From: Azotimanducus sp965199815
GTDB lineage: Bacteria; Pseudomonadota; Gammaproteobacteria; Pseudomonadales; Azotimanducaceae
Assembly: GCA_965199815.1 (NCBI GenBank)
Contig: CBDATE010000033.1
Span: forward strand, 310,001-374,000
Reading direction: 5' to 3'
DNA: 64,000 nucleotides
Part shown: piece by piece, positions 1 through 9,781 of the stretch
Numbering within the stretch: the first letter of the stretch is position 1
How the letters are laid out: every line of letters starts with the position of its first letter
Translations under genes and position numbers: made by a program
Notes under the pieces: model-generated
Databases searched by the model: none
What the model saw: the letters and a program-made list of their open reading frames with translations, nothing else
Told to the model about the DNA's origin: nothing

Positions 1-513
1 TTCATCTTTCCGCACTTGCTGAAAGCTGAAAACAAATTCGCGCTTCTCGTTGTTCTGCTTGTGCTGTATCTGTGAAGCATCAAAATAAAAATGGCGCGCG
101 CCACCATATTCGCCATGCAGTGGCAATTCCACTGGCATGGAACGGATGATGATGTCGGATTTCACGTAGTAGAGCATCTGCGTCTTCCACGACAGGGCGA
201 TATCCTGCCCGTCGGCATATACGCGTTCCCAAGTCTTGGCGAAGGCGGGCAGGTGGCGGTAATAGATGGAGCCGCTTTCGCAGAAGTAACGATGGAAAAA
301 GGTGTAGAGCTTGTCAAACATCTCCTCGCGGAAGGCGTTTTCACGCTGCGCCCGTTCGTCAATATTCCTCATCAGCATGGGACTGATGGATTTGAAGTAT
401 TTGCGCTTGATGCACATCAGGTTGACGAAACCGGAATCGCCTTCCACCTCGGCACCGGTGAACAGGGCTTCCAAGGCTTGCAGGAAGCGTTTTTCTTTGT
501 TTCTGGTTCTCAT
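1..513 (-). CDS. Type III-like DNA methyltransferase (Mod), N-terminal part, cut by the window edge
   Basis: The first 171 residues are visible; the gene runs off the window at base 1. I start it at the ATG at 513, because the in-frame ATG just upstream in another frame hits a stop after four codons. The stretch around residues 75-170 (motifs LYTFFHRYF, YYVKSDII and a block rich in H/F/D) aligns by eye with residues 120-230 of the second methyltransferase in this window at 29513-32659. That gene carries DPPY and FAGSGTT motifs, so this one is inferred to be the same kind of N6-adenine methylase; the catalytic motifs themselves lie outside the window. It starts 37 bp after the stop of the res gene at 551-3523, so the order is res-mod, the reverse of the usual type III order. 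The methylase would protect the sites that Res cuts. Confidence 0.75.
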   Translation of the reverse strand, partial: MRTRNKEKRFLQALEALFTGAEVEGDSGFVNLMCIKRKYFKSISPMLMRNIDERAQRENAFREEMFDKLYTFFHRYFCESGSIYYRHLPAFAKTWERVYADGQDIALSWKTQMLYYVKSDIIIRSMPVELPLHGEYGGARHFYFDASQIQHKQNNEKREFVFSFQQVRKDE

Positions 514-550
514 TTTCGGTCCATAAGCCGGATTGTGTCTGAGTGGCCGA

Positions 551-3523
551 TTATTTTCCCTTGCCCTGTTCGTAAAAAACCTGGGCAGGCTCCCTTATCC
601 AGTATTCTTGGTATCGCTCGGGAGAAGCGCCGGAGGCATTGAAAAAGAGCAGTTCCACCGATACCCGCCACTTGCCATGCCGAAAAGCTCGGGCAGCGTT
701 GTCATCACGGAAAAGCCGCTCGTAGCCATCGAGTTTGTCATAGGCACCCCTGTGTTGCGTTCCCTTGGGGTCAACAAACAGAACCCGGTATGCCCTGCTG
801 TCCTTGTGGCACATCCAGAAGATGAAATCCGGCAGAAACCGGCGGTACTCATTGCGGACATTGTCGTAATAAGGGATGTGGATGTCGTCCAGCGACTCAT
901 CCAGTTTGCTGAACATCCAGGCATCCCAGCGCAGTCCGCCAGCATTATTCTCCACCCATTGATTCAATCCCTGTACAAACTCCACCTCACTCGGTGTCCG
1001 GATAATATGCTGTATCCAGTCCGCTTTATCATTGCCCAGTATTACCGGCAGGTAGTAATGATTGATCAGCTTTGTAATGCCCAGTTGTTCGTATGTTTCC
1101 TCATTCCGGCCTGCACATCTGCGGTCGAATTCCTCCCGCGTTATTTTTTTGTTTCTGAGCGCTATTGCAAGATCAGCAATCTCATCATCTGAAACCCCGC
1201 CTTCTTTCACCTGCGCTACTTTCCGTCGCAGGTCCAGCGCATATTGCTGACGCACACGGATATTACGAAAGTGCGTAATGTCCTGTTGCGGGCTTAATGG
1301 TCGCACTCCTTTGGGTTCCTGCTCTTCATGGTTGAGACATGACAAAAGCCGCTGTTGCAGGAAAGGCAGCCAGGCATATTGCTTGTCTGTATGCGTATCG
1401 ATTCTGTTTTCCTGCTTGATCGCATCCCGCAATTTTCTGATACGCGCCGGGGCAAGCCCATCACGCGCAATGAACACCGCATCCGGCGTTGTGTCCAACC
1501 ATTGCCGGAAGCGGTCGCAGCTGGCCTGGTCCATGGCAAATGTCGCTCTGAGGGTGCCGGATTCGTTCTTCCGATATTCAGGCACCAGCAACGGCATAAC
1601 GCTATTATCGACTTGTGGCGGAGGCGCGGTGACAAAAAGATCTCCTATGTCTTCAAAAGCCTCGCCCTTTTCGGTTTCCAGCCCGTTCAGCACAGCACCC
1701 ACCGCTCTGCGATTGGTCGCAAACAAAAACAAGGTTTCCACTGGCTGAACCAATCCGATCAGAGTGGCCAATTTGCGTTTTTCTTCGCCGTCCGGCAAGG
1801 TGCCAAGCAGACGGGACAGGCGATAGCGCTGATTGGGAAGGGTTTCAATACGTACGCCGCGGCCAACGGATTGCACCACAAATTTCTTTGCATCCTGGCC
1901 GCCGATGTTGATGAAGTTGATCACATTGGGGCGATTGGAATCCCAGCTTTCAAAAAAGGAACGGGAACCCATCAGAATCGTAATCGGGCTGCTCTCCAAT
2001 TTGCTGAAAAACGATTTTTCCTGCAAGCTGGCAACCTCCTCATAGCCTGCCAGCAACTGATTGCGCCATTTCGAGGTGTCCCCTATGCGGATCAGGGCAA
2101 AAGGCGCATCGGCATTTTTCAGCTGGAAGGCAAGTTCCTTCTTGTCCTTGCTGCGGATTATCTGCAAAGCCCCCTCGCTGCGGCTCAGAAAAACCGCCTC
2201 GCGCAGGGCGGCGAGAGTCATCTGGCGCAGTGCATCAGAGTCACCCCCCAGTATGTCGCTGCCATCGCCACCGAACAGCAGTTCGGGGTTGTCCCATTCT
2301 CTGATCAGCGCTTCTTTCACCTCGTCAAAGAATGCCGCATCAACCTCATTGGCGGCAATTTCTCGCAGGGTCTGAAAAAACGCCCACAAATCATTTTGCT
2401 CGTTTTCAATATCGGTGTTGACCCTGTTCACCAGAGTCAGCATCAACGGATTGTGATACAGCGTATCGCCCAAACCGGCTTTCTTGCGCAATTCGTCAAC
2501 GCGAATAACGACCCATGCCAGGGTAACAAGCGATTTCAGTACGATTTTCTTTCTTTCAGCGTGATTGATTTCCCCGTCACGGCCGCGGGCCTTGAACGCT
2601 CGGTATTCCCGCTCATTCAAATAGATGTTCTTGCTGTGGCCGTTGCTGACAAACTCCTGCAAGTTATATTTCTTTACCGTGGTGATGATGTCCTGTGAGT
2701 CGGTAAAGGTTGCAGAGAAGTTGAACAGAAACCCTTCCCGCGCCAGTGCCGCGTAATACGCCTGACGTTTGGAATCCTCCTTGCCGCCCTTGTGCGCTTC
2801 ATCCAGCAATATGTACCATTTGCCATCGTTTTCATAGGTGCGGTAATCGGTCAGCGCGTCTTTCTGTACATCCGAAATGTTGTCGCTACGATGATAATAG
2901 ACGGTCACTGTGTCTCCCAATCGCCCCTGGCGCTGAACGCCCTGATGCATCTTGCGCAAATGCACCAGTTCAATATAAAGGTCGCCTGATTGATTGAACT
3001 CAGCGGTTGTTTTTTTGATTTGTTCCAGCAGAAAATCACTGGGCACCAACAGCAGGATGGTATGTGCCGGGATGTTCCGATGCCGGATCAAGGCATGCAG
3101 ATACTCGATCAGTTTCACCATCACCAGCGTCTTGCCGCTACCGGTGGCCATCCAGAAAGACATACGGTTGATCAGCGCCTGATGGGGAATCGCGTCGTTT
3201 CTATCCCTGATATATTCTGACAGGATGCGGAATACCGGATTTTCCTCGCGGTTGTTCCGTTGAGTCCTGGTTTCGTAGCGCGCGACCTGAAGGCATGAGG
3301 CTTCGCCCTGATAACGTCGCGCAAACGATTCTTTGCGCTGTTCGTTATTGTCTGCGGCCTGATAGTAGAGGTACAAGGCCCGCGCTGCGTTTTTCAGCGC
3401 ATCTGTCTGGTAATCGTAAAAGGTCTTATCGGCGGAGAAGCGACCTTCTTCAGGAACGTGCCAGGTTTCCGGCAGGTCGCCGTAGTTAAGGGCGGTAGCG
3501 ATTTGTTCAAGCTGAGGAGTCAT
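551..3523 (-). CDS. Type III-like restriction subunit Res (SF2 helicase plus nuclease)
   Basis: 990 residues. An SF2 helicase core is visible: Walker A MATGSGKT near residue 124, Walker B LLDEAHKGG near 245, an SAT motif (NFSATF) near 275, and a motif VI-like GRGVRIE in the second RecA domain. Near the C-terminus, PDFIFW (about residue 895) followed by FVDPKG (about 916) fits the PD-(D/E)xK nuclease of type III Res subunits. The protein is expected to be an ATP-dependent translocase and endonuclease acting with the adjacent methylase. The ATG at 3523 is preferred to the TTG directly in front of it. About 270 bp of non-coding sequence separates it from the divergent DUF5131 gene. It has only distant similarity to the Res at 32640-35813, so the two systems are not recent duplicates. 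Confidence 0.9.
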   Translation of the reverse strand: MTPQLEQIATALNYGDLPETWHVPEEGRFSADKTFYDYQTDALKNAARALYLYYQAADNNEQRKESFARRYQGEASCLQVARYETRTQRNNREENPVFRILSEYIRDRNDAIPHQALINRMSFWMATGSGKTLVMVKLIEYLHALIRHRNIPAHTILLLVPSDFLLEQIKKTTAEFNQSGDLYIELVHLRKMHQGVQRQGRLGDTVTVYYHRSDNISDVQKDALTDYRTYENDGKWYILLDEAHKGGKEDSKRQAYYAALAREGFLFNFSATFTDSQDIITTVKKYNLQEFVSNGHSKNIYLNEREYRAFKARGRDGEINHAERKKIVLKSLVTLAWVVIRVDELRKKAGLGDTLYHNPLMLTLVNRVNTDIENEQNDLWAFFQTLREIAANEVDAAFFDEVKEALIREWDNPELLFGGDGSDILGGDSDALRQMTLAALREAVFLSRSEGALQIIRSKDKKELAFQLKNADAPFALIRIGDTSKWRNQLLAGYEEVASLQEKSFFSKLESSPITILMGSRSFFESWDSNRPNVINFINIGGQDAKKFVVQSVGRGVRIETLPNQRYRLSRLLGTLPDGEEKRKLATLIGLVQPVETLFLFATNRRAVGAVLNGLETEKGEAFEDIGDLFVTAPPPQVDNSVMPLLVPEYRKNESGTLRATFAMDQASCDRFRQWLDTTPDAVFIARDGLAPARIRKLRDAIKQENRIDTHTDKQYAWLPFLQQRLLSCLNHEEQEPKGVRPLSPQQDITHFRNIRVRQQYALDLRRKVAQVKEGGVSDDEIADLAIALRNKKITREEFDRRCAGRNEETYEQLGITKLINHYYLPVILGNDKADWIQHIIRTPSEVEFVQGLNQWVENNAGGLRWDAWMFSKLDESLDDIHIPYYDNVRNEYRRFLPDFIFWMCHKDSRAYRVLFVDPKGTQHRGAYDKLDGYERLFRDDNAARAFRHGKWRVSVELLFFNASGASPERYQEYWIREPAQVFYEQGKGK

Positions 3524-3792
3524 CAAGCCAGACCAGACAACGCAAAGTCGGTGCGGAACAGTAAAGATACACTGCTATTTGATGGCAAGGAAGCCTTGAT
3601 TTCATGAGGTGGTCGGGGTTGTTCTGAGGCATGTTGGTGTTTGCTGTGGGCAATCCCAGAGGTGCGACTACGGCAGTCAAGATTGCAAACGACATAATTG
3701 GCAATCTATGAGCGCAGATTGCGCTAACCATTGCATATGATCACATCTTGTGGGTATGCGCGACGCTCTACCGGGATCACAGGACCCTATCC

Positions 3793-4581
3793 ATGACCTC
3801 CCAATCAAACATCGAATGGACCGAGCAAACCTGGAATCCCACCACCGGGTGCACCAGAGTTTCTCCCGGCTGCAAGCATTGCTATGCATATGCCATGGCC
3901 AAGCGCCTGAAAGCGATGGGCGCACAAGGGTACGAGCGAGGATTCAGATTACAGCAGCATCCGGGACGGCTTCTCCAGCCACTGCGCAGACGTACGCCCA
4001 CCTTCTATTTCGTCAACTCGATGTCCGACCTCTTTCATGAGGATGTTGCGGATGACTTCTTGAATCAGGTCCTGGAGGTCATGCACAAGAGTCCGCACCA
4101 CACCTATCAGGTGCTCACCAAGAGAGCCGAGCGCCTTCCCGTATATTTTGCCAGGCGAGCCTGCCCGCCCAACCTTTGGTTAGGTGTATCGGTCGAGGAC
4201 AAGCGTTACGGGCTGCCGAGAATCGACATATTGCGTCAGGTGAATGCACCCGTTCGATTTCTGTCCGTCGAGCCGCTGCTTGAAGATTTGGGCGAAGTGA
4301 ATTTGCGCGATATTCACTGGGTAATCGTGGGTGGTGAGTCCGGGCCAAAAGCACGCCCAATGAAAGCCGAGTGGGTGAGCGGCATTCAACGCCAGGCCGA
4401 GGCTGCCGGCGCAGCATTCTTTTTCAAGCAATGGGGCGCTTGGGGAGCGGACGGAAAGAAACGCTCCAAGAAGGCCAACGGGCGTATCTTTGCGGGCAAA
4501 ACCTGGGACGAGATGCCGATTCCTGCCCACCCGAATGCTCACCACGAGTTTCGACACCCTCGGCTCCACTCGCAAGCGTAG
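3793..4581 (+). CDS. DUF5131 / phage Gp37-Gp68 family protein
   Basis: 262 residues. The N-terminus (IEWTEQTWNPTTGC, then a Cys-x6-Cys-x2-CYA cluster near residues 18-30) and the later blocks FVNSMSDLFH, YQVLTKR, LGVSVED, RFLSVEPLL and VGGESGPKARPM are characteristic of the DUF5131 family, often annotated Phage Gp37/Gp68. The cysteine cluster suggests a metal or iron-sulfur site, and the family is sometimes compared with radical SAM proteins, but its reaction is not established to my knowledge. I use the ATG at 3793; an upstream in-frame TTG at 3748 would add 15 residues that do not look like the family. It stands divergently next to a restriction-modification locus. Members often occur on phages and in defence neighbourhoods, so it may be part of the same accessory block. 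Confidence 0.85.
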   Translation: MTSQSNIEWTEQTWNPTTGCTRVSPGCKHCYAYAMAKRLKAMGAQGYERGFRLQQHPGRLLQPLRRRTPTFYFVNSMSDLFHEDVADDFLNQVLEVMHKSPHHTYQVLTKRAERLPVYFARRACPPNLWLGVSVEDKRYGLPRIDILRQVNAPVRFLSVEPLLEDLGEVNLRDIHWVIVGGESGPKARPMKAEWVSGIQRQAEAAGAAFFFKQWGAWGADGKKRSKKANGRIFAGKTWDEMPIPAHPNAHHEFRHPRLHSQA

Positions 4582-4590
4582 CGGCCCGGC

Positions 4591-4633
4591 ATGGCCAGAA
4601 GTCCGCTTCCGGCCATGAATGACCGATGTACAA
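4591..4633. repeat. REP-like hairpin repeat, copy 1
   Basis: An imperfect palindrome (ATGGCCAGAAG ... CTTCCGGCCAT) followed by GAATGACCG and TGTACAA. The same unit occurs in the opposite orientation at 36960-37003, where the arms are perfect. It lies 10 bp after the DUF5131 stop. It could act as a transcription terminator or be a REP-type repeat; there is no clear T-run. Confidence 0.6.
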
Positions 4634-4715
4634 AGGCGCAGTTGAGTGCAGTGCTATTCGTGGCGTAGCCGAGTGTGTATGGTAATCGACTCGCCATTGA
4701 CACAGGATCTTGCGA

Positions 4716-5306
4716 ATGCCCGAACTCGCCACGCAAATACTCGACTTCTGGTTTGGCCAGGTCGAGCCTGATGGCACCGACAAGCGCTGGTTTCAGTCGA
4801 GCGCTGCCCATGATCAACGCATTGCCGAACGCTTCGGCGAGTATCTTGATGATGCCCGCCGAGGCAAGCTCGATTCCTGGGGTCAGGCCGCAGACTCCTG
4901 GCTTGCCTATATCCTGCTCACCGACCAGTTTCCACGCAATATCTTTCGTGGCCGCACCGAGGCGTTTGCATATGATGATCTCGCGCTCTCCATGGCCAGA
5001 CACGGCTTGCAGCGCGGCTTCGACCAGGCCCTGCATCCCATCAGGCGCGTGTTCGCCTATCTGCCGTTCGAGCATTCCGAATCGCGGCAGGATCAGGACC
5101 TGTGCTGTGTGCTGATGAGCGCCTTGCAGGCAGCGGCACCGCCAGAATCAAGAGATTCGTTGCAGGCGAGCATGGCGTATGCGCTTGCTCACCGCGACAT
5201 CATTGTCCGCTTCGGGCGCTTTCCGCATCGAAATGCGGTCTTGGGGCGGACTTCGAGCGACGATGAGCGTCGTTATCTGGAAAGCGCAACCAGATTCGGT
5301 CAGTGA
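4716..5306 (+). CDS. DUF924 family protein
   Basis: 196 residues, a usual length for DUF924. Family features are visible in order: ILDFWFGQ near the N-terminus, KRWFQSS, LILLTDQFPRNIFRG-like block (here YILLTDQFPRN) near residue 70, FAYLPFEHSE near 120, and a C-terminal FGRFPHRNAVLGR. The protein is predicted to be an all-helical cytosolic protein with a TPR-like fold; its biochemical role is unknown. The ATG at 4716 has AGGA eight bases upstream and is preferred over the TTG at 4710. The gene ends two bases before the convergent M20 amidohydrolase gene. Confidence 0.9.
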   Translation: MPELATQILDFWFGQVEPDGTDKRWFQSSAAHDQRIAERFGEYLDDARRGKLDSWGQAADSWLAYILLTDQFPRNIFRGRTEAFAYDDLALSMARHGLQRGFDQALHPIRRVFAYLPFEHSESRQDQDLCCVLMSALQAAAPPESRDSLQASMAYALAHRDIIVRFGRFPHRNAVLGRTSSDDERRYLESATRFGQ

Positions 5307-5308
5307 GA

Positions 5309-6649
5309 TCAGTGAGACCCGTGCACCAGATATTCAACTGCGAGTGATGCCAGTCCGCGTACGCCCGGCACCAGCGCAGCTTCGTCAATAGTGAAGAAGG
5401 GCGAGTGATTGGGGATGGCATCCGCCTCGGACACATCGCGTGACCTGGCTCCCACGAAGTAGTACACCCCGGGGATCTCTCGCTGGAAGAAGGAGAAGTC
5501 TTCCGCGCCAGTGATGAGCGGGGATTCGACCACGCCCTCGTCGCCATATACGCGACCGAGCACCGGCAGGGCGAACTGCGTGAGTGCCGCATTATTGCTG
5601 GTGACCGGTACGCCCGCTTCGATTTCCACTTCCACCCTGGCTCCCATGGCAGTGCCGACATCCGTAGCGATCTGCCGAATGAGTTCATTCACCCGAGTTT
5701 TGGTGGCCGGGTCGAAGGTGCGAACCGTGCCAGTCAGCAACGCCTCGGCCGGTACTATGTTGAAGCGCGTCCCGGCATGGAAGGTGCCCACGGTTACCAC
5801 GCTCGGCTCCTGAGTGATGTCGATTCTGCGGCTGACGATAGTCTGTAGCGCAGAGACGATCTGTGCCCCGACCACGATGGGGTCCACGCCAGACCAGGGG
5901 GACGCGCCGTGTGTCTGGCGTCCGATGACCTTGATGCGCATTGACTGGGCAGCCGCCATCATCGGGCCGGGCCGCAGCGTGGCTTGCCCGACGGCGAGGC
6001 TCTGGCTCACATGCAGGGCGAATATGGCTTCTGGTTCCGGTGCTTGCAGCACACCTTCACGAATCATCATGTCGGCTCCGCCGTCTTCTCCTTGCGGAGC
6101 ACCTTCTTCGGCGGGTTGAAAGATGAACTTGACGGTGCCGGGTAGCTGATCCTGAACTTCACTCAGAATACTGGCGACCCCCATGAGAATAGCGGTATGT
6201 GCATCGTGGCCACAGGCATGCATCACACCCACTTCGGCACCGTTGTATTCCGCCATCGCAGTGGACGCATAGGGAAGCCCGGTTTGCTCGACTACCGGCA
6301 ATGCATCCATGTCAGCGCGCAAGGCGACTACCGGGCCCGGCAGGCTGCCGCGCAATACGCCGACTACCCCCGTGTGTGCAATACCTGTGGAAACCTCCAT
6401 ACCGAGCTCTGAAAGGTGCTCAGCCACGAGTGCGCCGGTACGAAATTCACGATTGGAAAGTTCCGGGTGCTGGTGAATGTCGCGACGCCAATCCACCACG
6501 TCAGCTTCGCTGGCAAGGGCGGCGGCATCAATATGATCGAGCAGGGATGCGAGTGGCTCTGCCGCCTGAGACGCGCCTGCAAGCATCAGGCTGGCGCACA
6601 GGATGACTGTAACAAGATGATTTTTACGCGAGGGTGCTGCCGACATCAT
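5309..6649 (-). CDS. Secreted M20-family amidohydrolase (peptidase M20D type)
   Basis: 446 residues. A Sec signal peptide is visible (basic n-region SRKNH, hydrophobic VILCASLMLAGA, likely cleavage after SQAA), so the enzyme should act in the periplasm. The catalytic domain shows WRRDIHQHPELS, the metal-binding HACGHDAHTAI block near residue 145 and FQPAEEGAPQGEDGGA near 180, typical of amidohydrolases of the hippurate/N-acyl-amino-acid/IAA-conjugate group. It hydrolyses amide bonds using a dinuclear metal centre; the exact substrate cannot be read from sequence. The start at 6649 (or the adjacent ATG at 6646) has GGAG seven bases upstream. An upstream extension would run into the hairpin repeat at 6689-6856, which therefore sits in this gene's promoter region. 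Confidence 0.92.
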   Translation of the reverse strand: MMSAAPSRKNHLVTVILCASLMLAGASQAAEPLASLLDHIDAAALASEADVVDWRRDIHQHPELSNREFRTGALVAEHLSELGMEVSTGIAHTGVVGVLRGSLPGPVVALRADMDALPVVEQTGLPYASTAMAEYNGAEVGVMHACGHDAHTAILMGVASILSEVQDQLPGTVKFIFQPAEEGAPQGEDGGADMMIREGVLQAPEPEAIFALHVSQSLAVGQATLRPGPMMAAAQSMRIKVIGRQTHGASPWSGVDPIVVGAQIVSALQTIVSRRIDITQEPSVVTVGTFHAGTRFNIVPAEALLTGTVRTFDPATKTRVNELIRQIATDVGTAMGARVEVEIEAGVPVTSNNAALTQFALPVLGRVYGDEGVVESPLITGAEDFSFFQREIPGVYYFVGARSRDVSEADAIPNHSPFFTIDEAALVPGVRGLASLAVEYLVHGSH

Positions 6650-6688
6650 TGGCTCCTTCGTATCTTGCCTGGTATCACTGTACCTGAA

Positions 6689-6856
6689 GGGGAACTCTGA
6701 ATAACAGAGTTTCCCGTGCGGCACACGGATGTGCCGCCAGATTCAGTGCCGTAAGGCATTGAATCTGCGAGCAAATCAGCACATTTTTGCAGGACAGCAA
6801 AAATGTGCTGATTTGCGAATCTGATCAAGTCCACGGATGGACTTGATCAGAACATA
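6689..6856 (+). repeat. Multi-hairpin repeat element, copy 1
   Basis: Five consecutive palindromes in fixed order: (a) GGAACTCTGAATAACAGAG..., (b) GGCACACGGATGTGCC, (c) AGATTCAGTGCC...GGCATTGAATCT, (d) GCAAATCAG...CTGATTTGC, (e) CTGATCAAGTCC...GGACTTGATCAG, ending AGAACATA. Module d here carries a long inner stem (CACATTTTTGC/GCAAAAATGTG). Other copies are at 7667, 36846/38401 (split, reverse) and 49282. It lies about 40 bp upstream of the divergent M20 gene. Confidence 0.95.
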
Positions 6857-7022
6857 CGAAGTGTAGCAAAGCGGACTGTTCGTGCATCGCTCATGTACAT
6901 CAATGGAAATTCACCAACCCTGATTTGTCGGGGAAAACCCTACAAGGAGAGTGGACGAGTTCGCAAACAGGCACGCGCGCAATCATGTTTGATGGTGTCA
7001 AGATGCATCGGAGTTCTCTTTC

Positions 7023-7682
7023 ATGGCAGCAATCAAGGCAGTATCGCTGGAGCCGCAAGTGCCCGAGACCTGGTCCGGTCAGGTGCCGGAACCGCTCGCG
7101 GAAATCACGACACCGGAGCTTGACTCCGCGGAGGTGCCCGCCCCCGAGTACACGGCAACAGAACCGGCACGGGAGTCGCAAGGGCAGGTCAGCAAATTCA
7201 TATTGCTGGCTCTTGCCGGTGCTCAGGCGCACACCACCGTCCCGGCTCGCGAGCTCTGTACTTCCGTCTGGTTCACCTTGGCGCGAGCCTGGGTCGAAGC
7301 TCAGGATTGCCCCTGGATGCTGTTGAGTGCCAGGTACGGACTGGTGTATCCGCATCAGGTGCTCGCGCCCTATCAGCTTGATGTCACACGCATGGGGCTG
7401 CGACAAAGAGCCGCCTGGGCGCGTGGTGTTGCTCGGCAGGCGCGATGCTCAGTGCCTTGTTCGCAGCAACTTGTGTTGGTAGCCGGCAACAAATACTGCG
7501 ATTGCCTGCTGCCCCATCTTTCCCCGTTCAGTGACGAGGTGCAACTGCCACTGAAGGGCTTGAGCGTCGGGTTTCAATGCGGGTGGCTGCGTTCGCATAC
7601 CCCGGTAGCAGCGTCTCCGATACGGCACGGCGAGGCCCGAACCGGGCAGATTCGTGCGTCAGTCCAGGGAAACTCTGAATAA
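7023..7682 (+). CDS. DUF6884-like protein with the stop codon supplied by a repeat element
   Basis: 219 residues. The central part (about 70-190: PARELCTSVWFTLARAW, LLSARYGLVYPHQVLAPY, RAAWARGVA, VLVAGNKYCDCLLPHL, LPLKGLSVGFQCGWL) resembles the DUF6884 family as I remember it. Members usually begin with a short LVSCGKxK-type strand; here that position reads FILLALAGAQ, so the Cys/Lys signature is missing. The first 60 residues are Pro/Glu/Ala-rich and probably disordered. ATG at 7023 has GGAG about eight bases upstream. The last five codons and the TAA stop lie inside the repeat element that begins at 7667. Function unknown; a gene in decay or a captured ORF cannot be excluded. Confidence 0.65.
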   Translation: MAAIKAVSLEPQVPETWSGQVPEPLAEITTPELDSAEVPAPEYTATEPARESQGQVSKFILLALAGAQAHTTVPARELCTSVWFTLARAWVEAQDCPWMLLSARYGLVYPHQVLAPYQLDVTRMGLRQRAAWARGVARQARCSVPCSQQLVLVAGNKYCDCLLPHLSPFSDEVQLPLKGLSVGFQCGWLRSHTPVAASPIRHGEARTGQIRASVQGNSE

Positions 7683-7816
7683 CAGAGTTTCCCGTGCGGC
7701 ACATGGATGTGCCGCCAGATTCAGTGCCGTAAGGCATTGAATCTGCGAGCAAATCAGAAGCGCACTTCTGATTTGCGAATCTGCTCAAGTCCACGGATGG
7801 ACTTGAGCAGAACATA
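7667..7816 (+). repeat. Multi-hairpin repeat element, copy 2
   Basis: 150 bp with the same five hairpins as copy 1. Module d is short (GCAAATCAGAAG, loop CGCA, CTTCTGATTTGC). Module e carries compensatory changes on both arms (CTGCTCAAGTCC with GGACTTGAGCAG), which keep the stem paired. It overlaps the last codons of the DUF6884-like gene and ends seven bases before the terminator at 7823. Confidence 0.95.
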
Positions 7817-7822
7817 CCAAGT

Positions 7823-7863
7823 AAAAAAAGAGTGCGTGAACAAGCGTTCGCGCACTCTTTCAA
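7823..7863 (-). terminator. Rho-independent terminator of the lipoprotein gene
   Basis: On the minus strand AAAGAGTGCG and CGCACTCTTT form a stem around a ~12-base loop, directly followed by a run of seven T. It lies 90 bp after the stop of the lipoprotein gene at 7952. Confidence 0.85.
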
Positions 7864-7951
7864 GCGAGAAAAATCTATCGGACGAAACCGACTGCTTGCG
7901 AGATGGAGATATTGCCCGCCGCACCAGGGTGCGGTCAGACCAGGCGCAGAC

Positions 7952-8308
7952 TTACTCTGCGGCTTCCTCCATGTCCATATCAGCATCGTCTTCAGCAGGC
8001 ATCATCTCGGACATGGTGTCGTCCATGGCATCCATGGCATCGTCCGCCACGCTGTCCATGGCATCACCCATGGAGTCCATTGCGTCATCCATGGCATCCA
8101 TGTCGCCCATAGCCTCATCTTCGGTGGACGCAGACATGTCTTCGTCCATGGACATTCCTTCTGCTTCGCCCGGCATGGTGTCCGCCATATCAGACATGGG
8201 TGTTTCCTCATCCGCGACATCATCACTGGCTGAGTCGCCAGCGGGTGCACAAGCACTGATTCCGAAAACGAAGAGGCTGCCAAGCAGTACACGCACCAAA
8301 AGACTCAT
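7952..8308 (-). CDS. Met/Asp/Ala-rich low-complexity lipoprotein
   Basis: 118 residues. The start at 8308 is chosen because AAAGGAG lies five bases upstream. A lipoprotein signal is clear: hydrophobic VLLGSLFVFG followed by lipobox ISAC, so Cys17 should be lipidated and the protein anchored in a membrane. The mature part is very acidic and built from Met-Asp-containing units (MSDMADTM, MDAMDDAMDSMGDAMDS, MDAMDDTM) spaced like a helical repeat. No known domain is recognised. Met/Asp-rich periplasmic proteins are sometimes metal binders, which is only a guess here. The gene is monocistronic, with its own terminator at 7823-7863. Confidence 0.85.
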   Translation of the reverse strand: MSLLVRVLLGSLFVFGISACAPAGDSASDDVADEETPMSDMADTMPGEAEGMSMDEDMSASTEDEAMGDMDAMDDAMDSMGDAMDSVADDAMDAMDDTMSEMMPAEDDADMDMEEAAE

Positions 8309-8595
8309 TGCATCTCCTTTCATACTGAGAAAATCTTCAGACAAGTGTTGAAGACAAATGCTCGGACAGCTGTCTGATCATTTGTCGGTTCATTGTGTAT
8401 CGAACAGGGAGCATCGAAAAGATTTGCAGCCACGCCTATGCACAATGAGCATACGATACTCCGAATTGACAGCAACTTCAACGAGTGTGTGCGATTCTGC
8501 GCTCATTCGAGCCAAGGCGGGGTCGATAACATCGCAACAGTTCCGGCAAGCTCATGTAACATTTCACATCTGATGTACACGCGAATCAAGACGAG
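8309..8595. other. Intergenic region between the lipoprotein gene and metK
   Basis: About 290 bp between divergent genes, expected to hold both promoters. I see a perfect GACAGCTGTC palindrome near 8364-8373 and no known SAM or SAH riboswitch consensus. No convincing -35/-10 pair stands out. Confidence 0.4.
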
Positions 8596-9771
<1,176 letters not shown>

Positions 9772-9781
9772 TCCTGGTGGC

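Noticed and set aside
91..642. Plus-strand open frame of 183 codons at the window start
   Set aside because: It is antisense to the mod/res genes, whose protein motifs are clear; no family resemblance in the plus frame.
1355..2698. Long plus-strand open frame (447 codons) inside res
   Set aside because: Antisense shadow of a well-supported helicase gene; composition follows the complementary codons and no motif is seen.
6646..6834. Open frames reading DSMPYGTESGGTSVCRTGNS in several places (also 7528-7986, 38490-39044, 49164-49409)
   Set aside because: They are translations of the hairpin repeat itself, with no ribosome binding site and differing flanks; a repeat, not a protein family.
8345..8595. 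Possible SAM riboswitch upstream of metK
   Set aside because: No recognisable SAM-I, SAM-II or SAH consensus or terminator arrangement in this leader.
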